From contig JAAEZH010000050.1 of NCBI GenBank assembly GCA_018222965.1, positions 1 through 34,502 on the forward strand: DNA of 34,502 nt, written 5' to 3'. Every line of letters begins with the position of its first letter. Position 1 is the stretch's first letter. The stretch comes from Bacteroidota bacterium (GTDB lineage Bacteria; Bacteroidota; Bacteroidia; Chitinophagales; Saprospiraceae). A program made the position numbers and the translations under genes. A model generated the notes under the pieces. It did not search any database. It had not been told where the DNA came from and was given only the letters and a program-made list of their open reading frames with translations. This document shows positions 14,396 through 23,370 of the stretch, one piece after another.

Positions 14396-17161
14396 ATGCG
14401 CATTTCAACCCTCCTGTTTTTATTGTTTGGAAGTAGTTTTCTATTTGCTCAATATCCATTTGAGCCCCTTACCACCGAAGTTGGAATTGACAATATGATC
14501 AATGGCCTGACCCCCAATAACCTGCGAGACCTCGGAACAGGGGTGAGCGTTGTTGATATAGACGGCGATGGATTGGAAGATATTGTGATGACCACCGGAA
14601 TCGACTACCCGATTTTGTTTTACCTAAATAATGGCGATGAAACATTCACGGAAGTACCAAGTCCTGTCGTGAATAATTCCATGCAAAAGGGAATCGTGTT
14701 TGGTGATATTGATAATGACGGAGATATGGATTTCTTTGTTGCCGGAGATGGGGCCTTTAATGAGCTCTATCGGAACGATGGCAATCTGGTATTTACAAAA
14801 ATCACGCAGCAGGCCGGATTGATACGCCGAAATGACAAAACATTCGGCGCTTCATTTTGCGATGTTAATGCAGATGGCTTGCTGGATTTGTATGTATGTA
14901 ATCGGGAAAAAGCAACCTACGGTAATTTCCTGTACATCAATCAGGGCAATAATACATTTACCGAAGAAGCACAGGCCCGTGGAGTAGCTGATGATACCCA
15001 GTTGTCTCACCAAAGTCTCTTTTTTGACTATGATAATGACGGCGATCAGGATCTCTATGTAATCAATGATCGCTTGTATTTAAACAGTTTGTTCCAAAAT
15101 GATGGTTCGGGGTATTTTACAGACGTTAGTGCAGTATCAGGAACAAATATTCAGATCGATGCCATGAATGCTTCTGCCGGTGATATAGACAATAATGGCT
15201 ATCTGGAAATATTTATTACCAACAACGGAGCCGGCGGAGGAGGAGATCGTTTGCTGTACAATAATGGCGACGGGACCTTTACCGATATGTCTACCGATAT
15301 GGGAGCCGCTATTCCCTATTTCACCTGGTCAGGGATATGGCTTGATTATGATAATGACACAGATCAGGATTTGTATGTGGCCTCCATGAAGGTTCAGGAT
15401 CCAAATGTATTGCTAACCAATTTCCTGCGGGAAATTTCCATTCCAATCTTTTTGAATTCCTATCCGGACGGCCATCCGGAAGGCTATGTGGCGACATTCT
15501 GCGCGGCCTATTTTGATTTTAATGATGATGGCAAATTGGATATTGTCACGCCTAATGCTGGCCCGGATTCTCCCATTCAGCTATGGAAAAACATTGACCC
15601 AAACACCAATAACTGGGTGAAATTCAAGCTCGAAGGTGTGTATAGCACCAGAGATGCCGTAGGTACCCGAGTGGAGATATTTTTAGACGGACAAAAGTAT
15701 ACCCGTTACCTGACTCAGGGGGAAGCTTATTTGTCTCAGAACCATAAGAAAATTCACTTTGGATTGTACGACGCCATAAAAGTCGATTCCGTTATCGTGC
15801 ATTGGCTAAGTGGCATCACAGATAAATACTACGATCTAAATCCAAACATGACCCATTCTTTTGTGGAGAATGCTTCCAATACGCTGGAGCTGGATTATAC
15901 AGCCACCGCCCCGAGTTGCTTTGGCTTTGAAGATGGCGATATTACCGTGAATCCGCTAACCGGTACAGCTCCTTATACAGCTATATGGGATAATGGCGAA
16001 ACAGGGCTGAATATCAGTAATCTTCCTGCGGGACGGTACCTGGTAACGGTGACCGATGATCTTGGAGAGACGGGTGTATCCATTGTTGATCTTCAGGATC
16101 CGGCTGTCATGGATTCCGAAATTTTCAGCCAGAATAACTCAGGTACGGGAGATGGTATGGTGGAGGTCATGCCAAATGGAGGCAGCGGTATCTATTCTTA
16201 TAGTTGGGACAATGGTGCCACCACTCCTGATATTACGAATTTGGACGGGGGTGTTTATGAAGTAGAGGTCTCCGATGATAAAGGCTGCCTGATCAACGAT
16301 TATGGCGTTGTCTACAATGAAAATGATCCTTGTGCCGCCTTTGTTCCAACTTCTATTGAGACCACTGTCAATAGCGCGCGTTTGAGTTGGGCTACGGTGC
16401 CCAATGCCACTATTTACCGATTGGTATACCGGGAGTTGGGAGAGTCGAATTGGATTAGCATTCCCAACACTTCAGAGACCTTCTTGCTGATTCCGGATTT
16501 AGAAGCGGGTTTGACTTATGAGTACAAAACGAAGTCAAAGTGCACAGGAGGCTTTGTTTCCGAATGGTCTGATATCCGGGAATTTGCCCTTCCTGCAGAG
16601 GGCTTTCTCTGTGAGTCCTGGGTCGCCGACATCATATTTGTAGATAATAATACGGCTATTATAAACTTCCCGGACGTTTCGGGGGCAGACAACTACCGAA
16701 TCAGATTTCGGGAAGTAGGGACTATTCCCTGGGAAAGACGAATTACCCCATACTCCCTTTTTACGCTGGAGCCTATTGCAATTGGCACCGAATTCGAGTA
16801 TCAAACTTCCAGCCGTTGTCCCAATGGTTGGACTCCCTGGTCTGAGGAGGCCTACTTTGAAACAGAAGGAAGTTTGTTTGGAGAGGAAGGCGCTTTGAGA
16901 GCTTTGCCGAATGAAGCAAACAAACCAGCATTTGTGGTGTATCCAAATCCGGCAAGAACCGAAGTGGAAGTGCTCCTGAATACAGATGCCGCTCAAGAGT
17001 TGATTCTGCGTGATGTAAGCGGTCGGGTTCATCTTTCTGAGACGGGTCTGGGACAAGCGGAAACGATCGATATCAGTCGATATCCGGCAGGTATCTATTT
17101 CCTGAGTGTGATCTTTGAGGATGGTAGTCATCAGAATGAGCGATTGATTATCCAGAGATAG
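14396..17161 (+). CDS. T9SS-exported FG-GAP/ASPIC-UnbV/SprB/FN3 surface protein, copy A (921 aa)
   Basis: Large secreted protein of the CRTAC1-like type. Signal peptide MRISTLLFLLFGSSFLFAQ. Residues about 25-400 are a seven-bladed integrin-like propeller with a calcium loop per blade, for example DIDGDGLED, DIDNDGDMD, DVNADGLLD, DYDNDGDQD, DIDNNGYLE, DYDNDTDQD and DFNDDGKLD. An ASPIC/UnbV domain follows (DAVGTRVEIFLDGQKYTRYL... HFGLYDAIKVDSVIVHWLSG). Then come SprB-type repeats (SCFGFEDGDITVNPLTGTAP, GGSGIYSYSWDNG), two FN3-like domains (about 640-825), and a type A T9SS sorting tail beginning YPNPARTEVEVLL. Likely function is adhesion or extracellular binding. A second, homologous gene follows at 17438. 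All domains are recognised from characteristic motifs; the ligand is unknown. Confidence 0.96.
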   Translation: MRISTLLFLLFGSSFLFAQYPFEPLTTEVGIDNMINGLTPNNLRDLGTGVSVVDIDGDGLEDIVMTTGIDYPILFYLNNGDETFTEVPSPVVNNSMQKGIVFGDIDNDGDMDFFVAGDGAFNELYRNDGNLVFTKITQQAGLIRRNDKTFGASFCDVNADGLLDLYVCNREKATYGNFLYINQGNNTFTEEAQARGVADDTQLSHQSLFFDYDNDGDQDLYVINDRLYLNSLFQNDGSGYFTDVSAVSGTNIQIDAMNASAGDIDNNGYLEIFITNNGAGGGGDRLLYNNGDGTFTDMSTDMGAAIPYFTWSGIWLDYDNDTDQDLYVASMKVQDPNVLLTNFLREISIPIFLNSYPDGHPEGYVATFCAAYFDFNDDGKLDIVTPNAGPDSPIQLWKNIDPNTNNWVKFKLEGVYSTRDAVGTRVEIFLDGQKYTRYLTQGEAYLSQNHKKIHFGLYDAIKVDSVIVHWLSGITDKYYDLNPNMTHSFVENASNTLELDYTATAPSCFGFEDGDITVNPLTGTAPYTAIWDNGETGLNISNLPAGRYLVTVTDDLGETGVSIVDLQDPAVMDSEIFSQNNSGTGDGMVEVMPNGGSGIYSYSWDNGATTPDITNLDGGVYEVEVSDDKGCLINDYGVVYNENDPCAAFVPTSIETTVNSARLSWATVPNATIYRLVYRELGESNWISIPNTSETFLLIPDLEAGLTYEYKTKSKCTGGFVSEWSDIREFALPAEGFLCESWVADIIFVDNNTAIINFPDVSGADNYRIRFREVGTIPWERRITPYSLFTLEPIAIGTEFEYQTSSRCPNGWTPWSEEAYFETEGSLFGEEGALRALPNEANKPAFVVYPNPARTEVEVLLNTDAAQELILRDVSGRVHLSETGLGQAETIDISRYPAGIYFLSVIFEDGSHQNERLIIQR

Positions 17162-17182
17162 ATCATTCTTGTGTTATAGGGC

Positions 17183-17222
17183 AAAACCCGCTGTCGACAG
17201 GCAGCGGGCTTTGTTGTTTTTT
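17183..17222 (+). terminator. Rho-independent terminator after copy A
   Basis: Stem CCCGCTG (17187-17193) pairs with CAGCGGG (17202-17208) and is followed by a T-rich tail. The loop TCGACAGG closely resembles that of the terminator after copy B. Confidence 0.85.
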
Positions 17223-17437
17223 AAGGAAAAAATCCGATTTACTTGTGCTGTTCTGCTTATTCCCGTACTTTACAAGTCCAATCCAGCAATCCACCTGCAC
17301 AGAAAATCACCTTTATACCCTGTTTGTTTTTCTTTGAATTTACCGGATGAAAACAGCTTTCTCTTGTAGAAAGTATCATTTGCTTTCTCCTAATTACGTG
17401 TTGGGAGGAACCACTTAATTAACCCCTAATTTTTGTT

Positions 17438-20212
17438 ATGAAGCACACAGCATTCTACTTGATTATTGCATTGATTTTTTCAACTGTATCCCTTTGGAGC
17501 CAAAATCCGTTTCAGGCAGTTAATACCGATATTGGTATTGGTGAAACGGTGCAGGGGCTTACGCCGAATGGATTGATGGACTTTGGTACCGGAGCGAGTG
17601 TGGTTGATCTAACCGGCGACGGATTGGAAGAACTAATAATTCCCACAGGCGAAGGGGAACCCATGTTGTTTTACACCAACAACGGTGACGGAACATTTTC
17701 AGATATGGGAAACTTGCTACCCAATAATTTTCAGCATCAAAAAACAGCCTTGTTTGCCGACCTGGACAATGACGGCGATCAGGATGTTTTTGTGACCAGT
17801 TGGGGAGGATATAGCCGTCTTTACGAAAATCTTGGGAATCTTGTTTATCAAGACATTACGATCGAATCAGGCGTAAATCGCAATGATGCAAAAGCAGATG
17901 GTGCTTCTCTGGGAGACATCAATAATGACGGATATTTAGATATTTACGTCTGCAACAGAGACAATAGAGTTTATACAAATTACCTCTATGTCAATCAGGG
18001 AGATAATACATTTTTAGAGGAAGCTGAGTTGCGTGGAGTGGATGACGACTATCAGTTATCCCATCAGAGTATTTTCTTTGATTATGATAATGACGGGGAT
18101 CAGGATCTTTACGTTGTCAATGACAGGTATTATCGAAATGCACTTTTTCAAAATGACGGAGCTGGTTTTTTTACCGATGTAAGCCTTGCATCTGGAAGTG
18201 ATATTCGCATTGATGCCATGAATGCCGGAGTGGGCGATCCGGATAATGACGGCTATCTGGATATTTATGTCAGCAATACAATTGATTGGGGGGGTGGCGA
18301 TCGCCTGCTTCACAATAACGGGGATGGGACCTTTACTGAAATTGCCTCAGATGTTGGTGCAAATGTTTATCCTTTTTCCTGGGCCGGACTGTGGCTTGAT
18401 TTTGACAATGATACTGATGAAGATCTTTTTGTAGTTACCTTCAAAAACGCTGATCCATTTGTGTGGCTTCAAAATTATAAGGTTGAAATAGGAATTGATG
18501 TTTTCCTGAATCTCTGGCCGGAGGGCCTACCCAATGCGGCTCAAACCAGTTTCTCCGCCGCTTTACTGGATTTTAACAATGATGGTAAACTCGATATTCT
18601 TACGCCTAATGTAGATCCTTCTCCTATACAGATATGGGAAAACGTCACCACCAATTCTAATAACTGGGTGAAACTGAAATTTGAAGGAGTGGTGAGCAAC
18701 CGGGATGCTATTGGGACAAGAGCAGAAATTTTCATTGGAGACAAAAAGTACATTAGGTATTTATCTCAGGGAGATTGTTATATGACCCAAAACCACAGAA
18801 AGCTCCACTTTGGACTCGGAAACGCCACCCTAATAGATTCTCTTTCTATTCATTGGTTGAGCGGGATTGAGGAAACCTACTATGATCTTGGCGTCAATCA
18901 AACACATAGTTTTACCGAAAATGCCTCCAGTGATTTTGAGGTTGCTCTTAGTAGTAGTAACCCATTATGTAAGGGGCAGTCAGACGGTTCAATTCTTGCC
19001 GAAGGAATTGGAGGCACACCTCCCTATTCCGTTAAATGGAGTACGGGATCCACTGACTTTTTAATAGAAGACTTACCGGCAGGTCGCTACATTGCAACCC
19101 TTACAGACGAAAATGGAAACCAGGGGATTGGGATTGCGGATCTGGAAGATCCGGAGGCACTAAGTCTGCAGATAAGCTCTTTAAATGATCCCGGCACAGG
19201 GCAGGGGCAGGCAGAAGTTCAAATTAGCGGCGGAAGTCCCGGTTATGTGGTTTCCTGGGGGAATGGGGAAAGCACTGCCTCCATTGATGGATTGGAAGAA
19301 GGCGTTTACCCGGTTGATGTTTGGGATGCGAATGAATGCAGTTCCAGTGCTTTTGCCGTGATCTATGATGAAACAGATCCCTGTGCCGCCTGCATTCCAA
19401 CAAATATAGAGGTTGGCGCAAACCACGCAATCATACACTGGGAGCCGGTCCCTAACTCAGAACTGTTGCGTTTCACTATTCGGGAAGCGGGAGAAAATGC
19501 CTGGGAGCATTTGGACTATTCCGGTACAGAGCATTTATACATAGGCAATCTGGAAGCCGGAATAACCTATGAAATCAGGATTAAGACCCGCTGTATGAAT
19601 AGCATTTTTTCATCTTGGTCGGATGTTTATGCTTTTACTACCAATCCTGAGATTAGCGATTGTGCCTCCTGGGAAGCCCTTGAATACTACGCCGATAACA
19701 ATGAAGCAATGATACAATTTGAGGATCAACCCGGTGCTTCAGCTTACCGGATGCGATACCGGGAGGAAGGGGCTGGCGCTTGGCAAAGAGCAGTAAATAT
19801 AAGTTCAATGCTTACCGTTGCCCAGCTCAATCCAGGCACGCTTTATGAGTATCAACGATCTACCCGTTGCCCATACGATTGGACTCCATGGTCGGAGTCT
19901 GCTTATTTTGAAACAACAGGCGATCCCTTTGGTGAGGAAACTGATTTCAGAGCTTTGCCTAATGCATTGGATAAACCCGAATTTGTCCTTTATCCCAATC
20001 CGGCGAGCATGGAAGTGGAAGTACTGCTGAATAGGGAAGGAGCAGCACTAATGGTCCTTCGGGATCTTAGCGGGCGAATACTCCTTAAGCAGTCTGGTGT
20101 TGGCCAACAGGAGGTTGTGGACCTTAGCCAATATCCCCCGGGTATTTACTTCCTAAGCATTAATTTCCTGGATGGGAGCAGTCAAAACCAACGCCTGATC
20201 ATTCAGCGATAA
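17438..20212 (+). CDS. T9SS-exported FG-GAP/ASPIC-UnbV/SprB/FN3 surface protein, copy B (924 aa)
   Basis: Tandem paralogue of the preceding gene with the same architecture throughout. Signal peptide ending FSTVSLWSQ; seven propeller calcium loops (DLTGDGLEE, DLDNDGDQD, DINNDGYLD, DYDNDGDQD, DPDNDGYLD, DFDNDTDED, DFNNDGKLD); ASPIC/UnbV domain (DAIGTRAEIFIGDKKYIRYL); SprB-like repeats (PLCKGQSDGSILAEGIGGTP); two FN3-like domains with conserved Cys; and a type A T9SS tail (YPNPASMEVEVLLN ... GIYFLSINF). The first blade's loop reads LTGDGLEE, with Thr in the second Asp position, where copy A has DIDGDGLED. The rest of the protein is clearly homologous but diverged, so the duplication is not recent. 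Probably a second adhesin with changed specificity. Confidence 0.96.
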   Translation: MKHTAFYLIIALIFSTVSLWSQNPFQAVNTDIGIGETVQGLTPNGLMDFGTGASVVDLTGDGLEELIIPTGEGEPMLFYTNNGDGTFSDMGNLLPNNFQHQKTALFADLDNDGDQDVFVTSWGGYSRLYENLGNLVYQDITIESGVNRNDAKADGASLGDINNDGYLDIYVCNRDNRVYTNYLYVNQGDNTFLEEAELRGVDDDYQLSHQSIFFDYDNDGDQDLYVVNDRYYRNALFQNDGAGFFTDVSLASGSDIRIDAMNAGVGDPDNDGYLDIYVSNTIDWGGGDRLLHNNGDGTFTEIASDVGANVYPFSWAGLWLDFDNDTDEDLFVVTFKNADPFVWLQNYKVEIGIDVFLNLWPEGLPNAAQTSFSAALLDFNNDGKLDILTPNVDPSPIQIWENVTTNSNNWVKLKFEGVVSNRDAIGTRAEIFIGDKKYIRYLSQGDCYMTQNHRKLHFGLGNATLIDSLSIHWLSGIEETYYDLGVNQTHSFTENASSDFEVALSSSNPLCKGQSDGSILAEGIGGTPPYSVKWSTGSTDFLIEDLPAGRYIATLTDENGNQGIGIADLEDPEALSLQISSLNDPGTGQGQAEVQISGGSPGYVVSWGNGESTASIDGLEEGVYPVDVWDANECSSSAFAVIYDETDPCAACIPTNIEVGANHAIIHWEPVPNSELLRFTIREAGENAWEHLDYSGTEHLYIGNLEAGITYEIRIKTRCMNSIFSSWSDVYAFTTNPEISDCASWEALEYYADNNEAMIQFEDQPGASAYRMRYREEGAGAWQRAVNISSMLTVAQLNPGTLYEYQRSTRCPYDWTPWSESAYFETTGDPFGEETDFRALPNALDKPEFVLYPNPASMEVEVLLNREGAALMVLRDLSGRILLKQSGVGQQEVVDLSQYPPGIYFLSINFLDGSSQNQRLIIQR

Positions 20213-20236
20213 ATGAGCTTATAGCTTCGTTTGCGC

Positions 20237-20275
20237 AAAGCCCGTTGTCGACAGACAGCGGGCTTTGCTGTTTTG
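20237..20275 (+). terminator. Rho-independent terminator after copy B
   Basis: AAAGCCCGTTG (20237-20247) pairs with CAGCGGGCTTT (20256-20266), with a single G-U pair, followed by GCTGTTTT. It is nearly the same hairpin as the one after copy A, so the terminator was duplicated with the gene. Confidence 0.88.
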
Positions 20276-20359
20276 GGACGAACCGTTAACCACTGACCCC
20301 AATTTCCAACCATTCATGTTCATAGAGGCATCTTTCGCCAAAATGGCCTTGTCCATTAG

Positions 20360-20546
20360 TGCAAGATTTTCACCCGACATAGCCGGTGGTTGACCCTGTC
20401 AGGTCGCTGTTCTTTTGTGAGTCTTGTGCAATTGCCTCATTATCCGGCTGGTGAAATCTTATTCCCGGTTTCCCGCCAGGGAAACGTGTATGGTTCTTTT
20501 CATAATGTTCAACGCCCGCACCTGGTATGGCAGCGGGCGTTTTTTA
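20360..20546 (+). ncRNA. Candidate structured RNA ending in its own terminator
   Basis: AAGATTTTCACC (20363-20374) pairs with GGTGAAATCTT (20450-20460) with one bulge. Nested directly inside it, AGCCGG (20381-20386) pairs with CCGGCT (20444-20449). Further hairpins are GACC/GGTC at 20392-20405 and a perfect GTTTCCC/GGGAAAC at 20468-20485. A terminator completes the unit: AACGCCCGC (20511-20519) with GCGGGCGTT (20533-20541), then TTTTT. No recognised RNA family and no clear promoter; the 5' end is uncertain and could lie anywhere from about 20280. Helices were found by eye without a folding program. Confidence 0.4.
20511..20546 (+). terminator. Strong rho-independent terminator
   Basis: A perfect nine-base GC-rich stem, AACGCCCGC/GCGGGCGTT, is followed by a T-run. 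No protein-coding gene lies within the preceding 290 bases, and the upstream gene already has its own terminator at 20237, so it implies another transcript. Confidence 0.9.
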
Positions 20547-20660
20547 TTCTTAATTCTATTTTACTCATCCAAAATTTTCTTTCAAATTGAATCCAGCTTC
20601 TAAAAAGGAGCTTTCAGTTGTTTGTGAGCAAGCTCCCTCCGGAAAAATTCTAATAAATAA

Positions 20661-20730
20661 TATACCCGAGGCGAAGTGGACAGCTGCAGTGGCAAGTGAA
20701 AACGACTCAAATCATTTCGCTTCGGGTATA
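20661..20730. repeat. 70-bp palindromic repeat, compact member of the dispersed family
   Basis: Arms TATACCCGAGGCGAAGTG (20661-20678) and CATTTCGCTTCGGGTATA (20713-20730) are reverse complements at 16 of 18 positions. Same arm consensus as the 163-bp element at 13136. It ends 49 bases before the potassium-channel start codon. Confidence 0.8.
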
Positions 20731-20779
20731 AACAGGTCAGGGGGAGCTCCTTAATCTCGAAAATCCCTATCTTTCCCCC

Positions 20780-21841
20780 ATGCGAATTCTTCCGGATTTG
20801 ACAAACATTCCTTTTAGCGGGCACTATCTTAATATGCGTACCGCAACAATCCTGTTTCTGGCGTCTATATTGTTGGGGTCCTTTTCGTTTATGCATCTGG
20901 AAGGATATACATTTTCGGAAGGGATTTACATGGCGATCATTACGATTTCTACCGTTGGTTATACCGAAGTAAGGCCCTTGAGCGATGCTGGTCGTTTGTT
21001 TGCATCCATCTATATTCTCCTGAATATTGGAGTCTTCGCCTACGGCATTTCGGCGTTTACCGCTTTTGTTATTGAAGGAGAGATCTTTAAAAAATGGCAT
21101 ATAAAGGCAATGGAAAAGAAAATAGCAGCCCTAAAGAACCATATTATCCTTTGCGGCTTTGGCCGCTACGGACAGGAAGTGGTCAATCATTTTTTGGATC
21201 AGGGACTTGATTTTGTTGTTGTTGAAAGAGATCACCGACGCATTGAGGAAATGCGGGAACTGGACGAGCGCATCCTTTACAAAGAAGGGGATGCCACACA
21301 TGATGAAATCCTGGAATCCGTTGGTTTAAACAAGGCCCGAGCCCTTATCAGTGCCATGCCCGACGATAGCGAGAATGTGTTTACCGTTCTTACCGCCCGG
21401 CAGATAAATCCGAAGATTCAAATTGTAAGTAGAGCCCTCAATCCAACCTCACAAAGAAAATTGCGTCTGGCCGGAGCAAATCATGTTATTATGCCGGAGC
21501 AAATTGGAGGCTTTTATATGGCAACGCTGATTTCCAAACCGGGTGCTGTTGACTTTTTCAGCTTTTTAACCAATCAGTTTGGAACAGACATTCAGTTTGA
21601 AGAAGTACACTTTGGAGAAGTACCCGAAAGTTGTCAGTTTAAGAGTATCCGGGATCTAAGAATCCGCAAACACACTCAAACCAATGTCATTGGGTTTAAA
21701 AAACCGGATGGCAAGTACATTCTGAATCCGGCTCCCGAGACAGAATTGGTGAGTGGATCCAGCTTTATTGTGTTGGGCACCCCGGAACAGTTAGAAGAAC
21801 TGAGGAAATACCTGAAAAACTTCCCGACCTTAATGGGATAG
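20780..21841 (+). CDS. Two-helix potassium channel with RCK (TrkA-N/TrkA-C) domains (353 aa)
   Basis: MthK/Kch-type potassium channel subunit. Seen: transmembrane helix 1 (TATILFLASILLGSFSF, about 21-37); pore helix and selectivity filter ITISTVGYTEV (filter T58-V-G-Y61), with T-E where most channels have G-D after TVGY; transmembrane helix 2 (LFASIYILLNIGVFAYGISAF); then an RCK N domain with the Rossmann dinucleotide loop HIILCGFGRYGQEVV (GFGRYG at 126-131) and VVVERD; and an RCK C domain to the end (SSFIVLGTPEQLEELRKYL). The channel assembles as a tetramer in the inner membrane, gated by ligand binding to the RCK ring. It is convergent with the next gene, two bases between stops. Assignment is firm; the gating ligand is unknown. 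Confidence 0.96.
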   Translation: MRILPDLTNIPFSGHYLNMRTATILFLASILLGSFSFMHLEGYTFSEGIYMAIITISTVGYTEVRPLSDAGRLFASIYILLNIGVFAYGISAFTAFVIEGEIFKKWHIKAMEKKIAALKNHIILCGFGRYGQEVVNHFLDQGLDFVVVERDHRRIEEMRELDERILYKEGDATHDEILESVGLNKARALISAMPDDSENVFTVLTARQINPKIQIVSRALNPTSQRKLRLAGANHVIMPEQIGGFYMATLISKPGAVDFFSFLTNQFGTDIQFEEVHFGEVPESCQFKSIRDLRIRKHTQTNVIGFKKPDGKYILNPAPETELVSGSSFIVLGTPEQLEELRKYLKNFPTLMG

Positions 21842-21843
21842 GA

Positions 21844-23367
21844 TTAGTAGGAATGGCGAATTTCCAACCAGTACTTTTCCAATAGATCTATGTATTTCCC
21901 TATACTCTGGATATCTTCTTCTGCAGGATTCTCCTGATCTTTCAAAACAGTCACCTTTAAGCGTACGTTCGCGCGGTACATTTTGTAGTAGATGAATATT
22001 TCTCGGTCTGCCTCATTCAGGCGTAGGGGGAAGTCTTTTTCATAGGCAGTGATAAGTGTTTCAGCCAAATCCGGGAAGCCGTGAAATTCCAGATCCATGG
22101 CGAGGAATGCAAGTTCATCCAGCAAGTCCAGTTTTCGGAAGTGGGGATTAAATTCGATGCAATCGAAAAGAACGGGTTCCGGATACATGAAAATATTGCC
22201 GGAGTGCAAATCTCCATGCCCGTCTCTGATGAAGTTGTTTTCAACCCGCCAAACAAATCGATCGGACATGCGCTTTAAAAACTGGGTAGATTGAAATAAA
22301 ATCCGATCAAACAGCTCTGTTTTTTTTCGGCCAAAATGATTTTGAATAAACGGTCTGACTTTTTTTAGATCGTAAAAATCCAATTGAGCCTGATTCAAGT
22401 CCCAACTTTCTTTTATTACATCAGCTTTCTGGTGAAATACCGCTAATTGGGAGGCGATTTTTATTATCCCTTCTTTTTTTATTTCCTTGTTTTTTAGAAG
22501 GTTTTCCATTCGGACAGACTCCTCCATTTTTCGGAGCTTTACCGCGTAATTTACAACAGGTCCGGAGTCTCCATTGATTTCCAGGCCTTTTCTTGTTTTT
22601 CGGATTTCAAGGACGTCCAGGTAAATGTCGTTGGTCAATCTTCTGTTTAATCGAATTTCTTCCTCGCAAAAGTACTTTCGTTTTTCGAGGGTTGAAAAAT
22701 CCATAAATGAAAAATGTACCGGTTTTTTTATTTTAAAAGCAAAATGATCAGAGAGGATTACCCAGCTGGCATGCGTTTCAACCATCGAAGGATTTTTGGC
22801 GGTATCCGGAAATGCCTTTCGGCGAATGATTTCCCAGATCTGAGGGGTGGTAGTCATTCCGAGTTCTCTTTTGGTTTCTTCGATCATTTCATTCGGCGAA
22901 AGCCGGGAAGAATCCAGCCGGATCCCAACGGAATCGGGTGCCTCGTATTTTTTCTTGATATTTTGATACACTTCAAAGTCTGCCTGGCTGTATGGGCGTT
23001 GTTTGTCAATGCGCTCCCGAATTGTTTCTTCGTCGGCAAAAACCTCGATCCAGAAGATTTCCAAACCGAGATCAGAAGCCAGGTTTTCAAAGGGTTCTCT
23101 TACTTCCGGTTGGTAAAAGGTGGAGTCCAGAATAACCGTATTTCCGGCCTTTAAATCGGTTTTTGTTTCCTCTAAAAGGGTATTGTAGACTTTCTTTTTA
23201 GATTCGGGGTCGTAGTGTCCTCGGAGCCCCATCCGATTTCGCACACGATCAGAGTTCAAATGATGAGCACCGAGATCCCGGGCCAATTTGTTGGCAAAAA
23301 AAGACTTGCCCGACCCGGGTAGTCCGGTTATACAGATTAACAGAAACTTATCTTTCGCTGCCGGCAT
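21844..23367 (-). CDS. P-loop kinase fused to aminoglycoside-phosphotransferase-like domain (507 aa)
   Basis: Two-domain cytoplasmic protein. Residues about 8-165 are an AAA_33/COG0645-type P-loop kinase with Walker A GLPGSGKS (15-22), a DSTFY Asp near 81 and an arginine-rich lid. Residues about 180-507 are a COG2187-type aminoglycoside-phosphotransferase-like kinase with a likely ATP-binding lysine in FAFKIKKP, the catalytic loop HGDLHSGN (384-391) and the metal-binding D402 in LFDCIEFNP. Both active sites look intact. In the widespread bacterial fusion annotated 'bifunctional aminoglycoside phosphotransferase/ATP-binding protein', I recall the phosphotransferase part coming first; here the order is reversed. 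The substrate is unknown and antibiotic resistance should not be assumed. It lies 3 bases downstream of a lipoprotein gene on the same strand. Confidence 0.92.
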   Translation of the reverse strand: MPAAKDKFLLICITGLPGSGKSFFANKLARDLGAHHLNSDRVRNRMGLRGHYDPESKKKVYNTLLEETKTDLKAGNTVILDSTFYQPEVREPFENLASDLGLEIFWIEVFADEETIRERIDKQRPYSQADFEVYQNIKKKYEAPDSVGIRLDSSRLSPNEMIEETKRELGMTTTPQIWEIIRRKAFPDTAKNPSMVETHASWVILSDHFAFKIKKPVHFSFMDFSTLEKRKYFCEEEIRLNRRLTNDIYLDVLEIRKTRKGLEINGDSGPVVNYAVKLRKMEESVRMENLLKNKEIKKEGIIKIASQLAVFHQKADVIKESWDLNQAQLDFYDLKKVRPFIQNHFGRKKTELFDRILFQSTQFLKRMSDRFVWRVENNFIRDGHGDLHSGNIFMYPEPVLFDCIEFNPHFRKLDLLDELAFLAMDLEFHGFPDLAETLITAYEKDFPLRLNEADREIFIYYKMYRANVRLKVTVLKDQENPAEEDIQSIGKYIDLLEKYWLEIRHSY

Positions 23368-23370
23368 GCA

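Noticed and set aside
17169-17369. 66-codon plus-strand frame
   Set aside because: It runs through the terminator of copy A and has no protein-like pattern.
20360-20546. Resemblance of GGGAAACGTGTATGGTTCT to a group II intron motif
   Set aside because: The usual upstream partner that pairs with the GGTTC end is missing, and there is no reverse transcriptase or domain V-like hairpin nearby.
20390-20590. 66-codon plus-strand frame
   Set aside because: It overlaps the structured RNA candidate and its terminator; the composition looks random.
21844-23367. Aminoglycoside resistance gene
   Set aside because: The phosphotransferase-like part belongs to a chromosomal kinase fusion of unknown substrate, not to a known resistance family.
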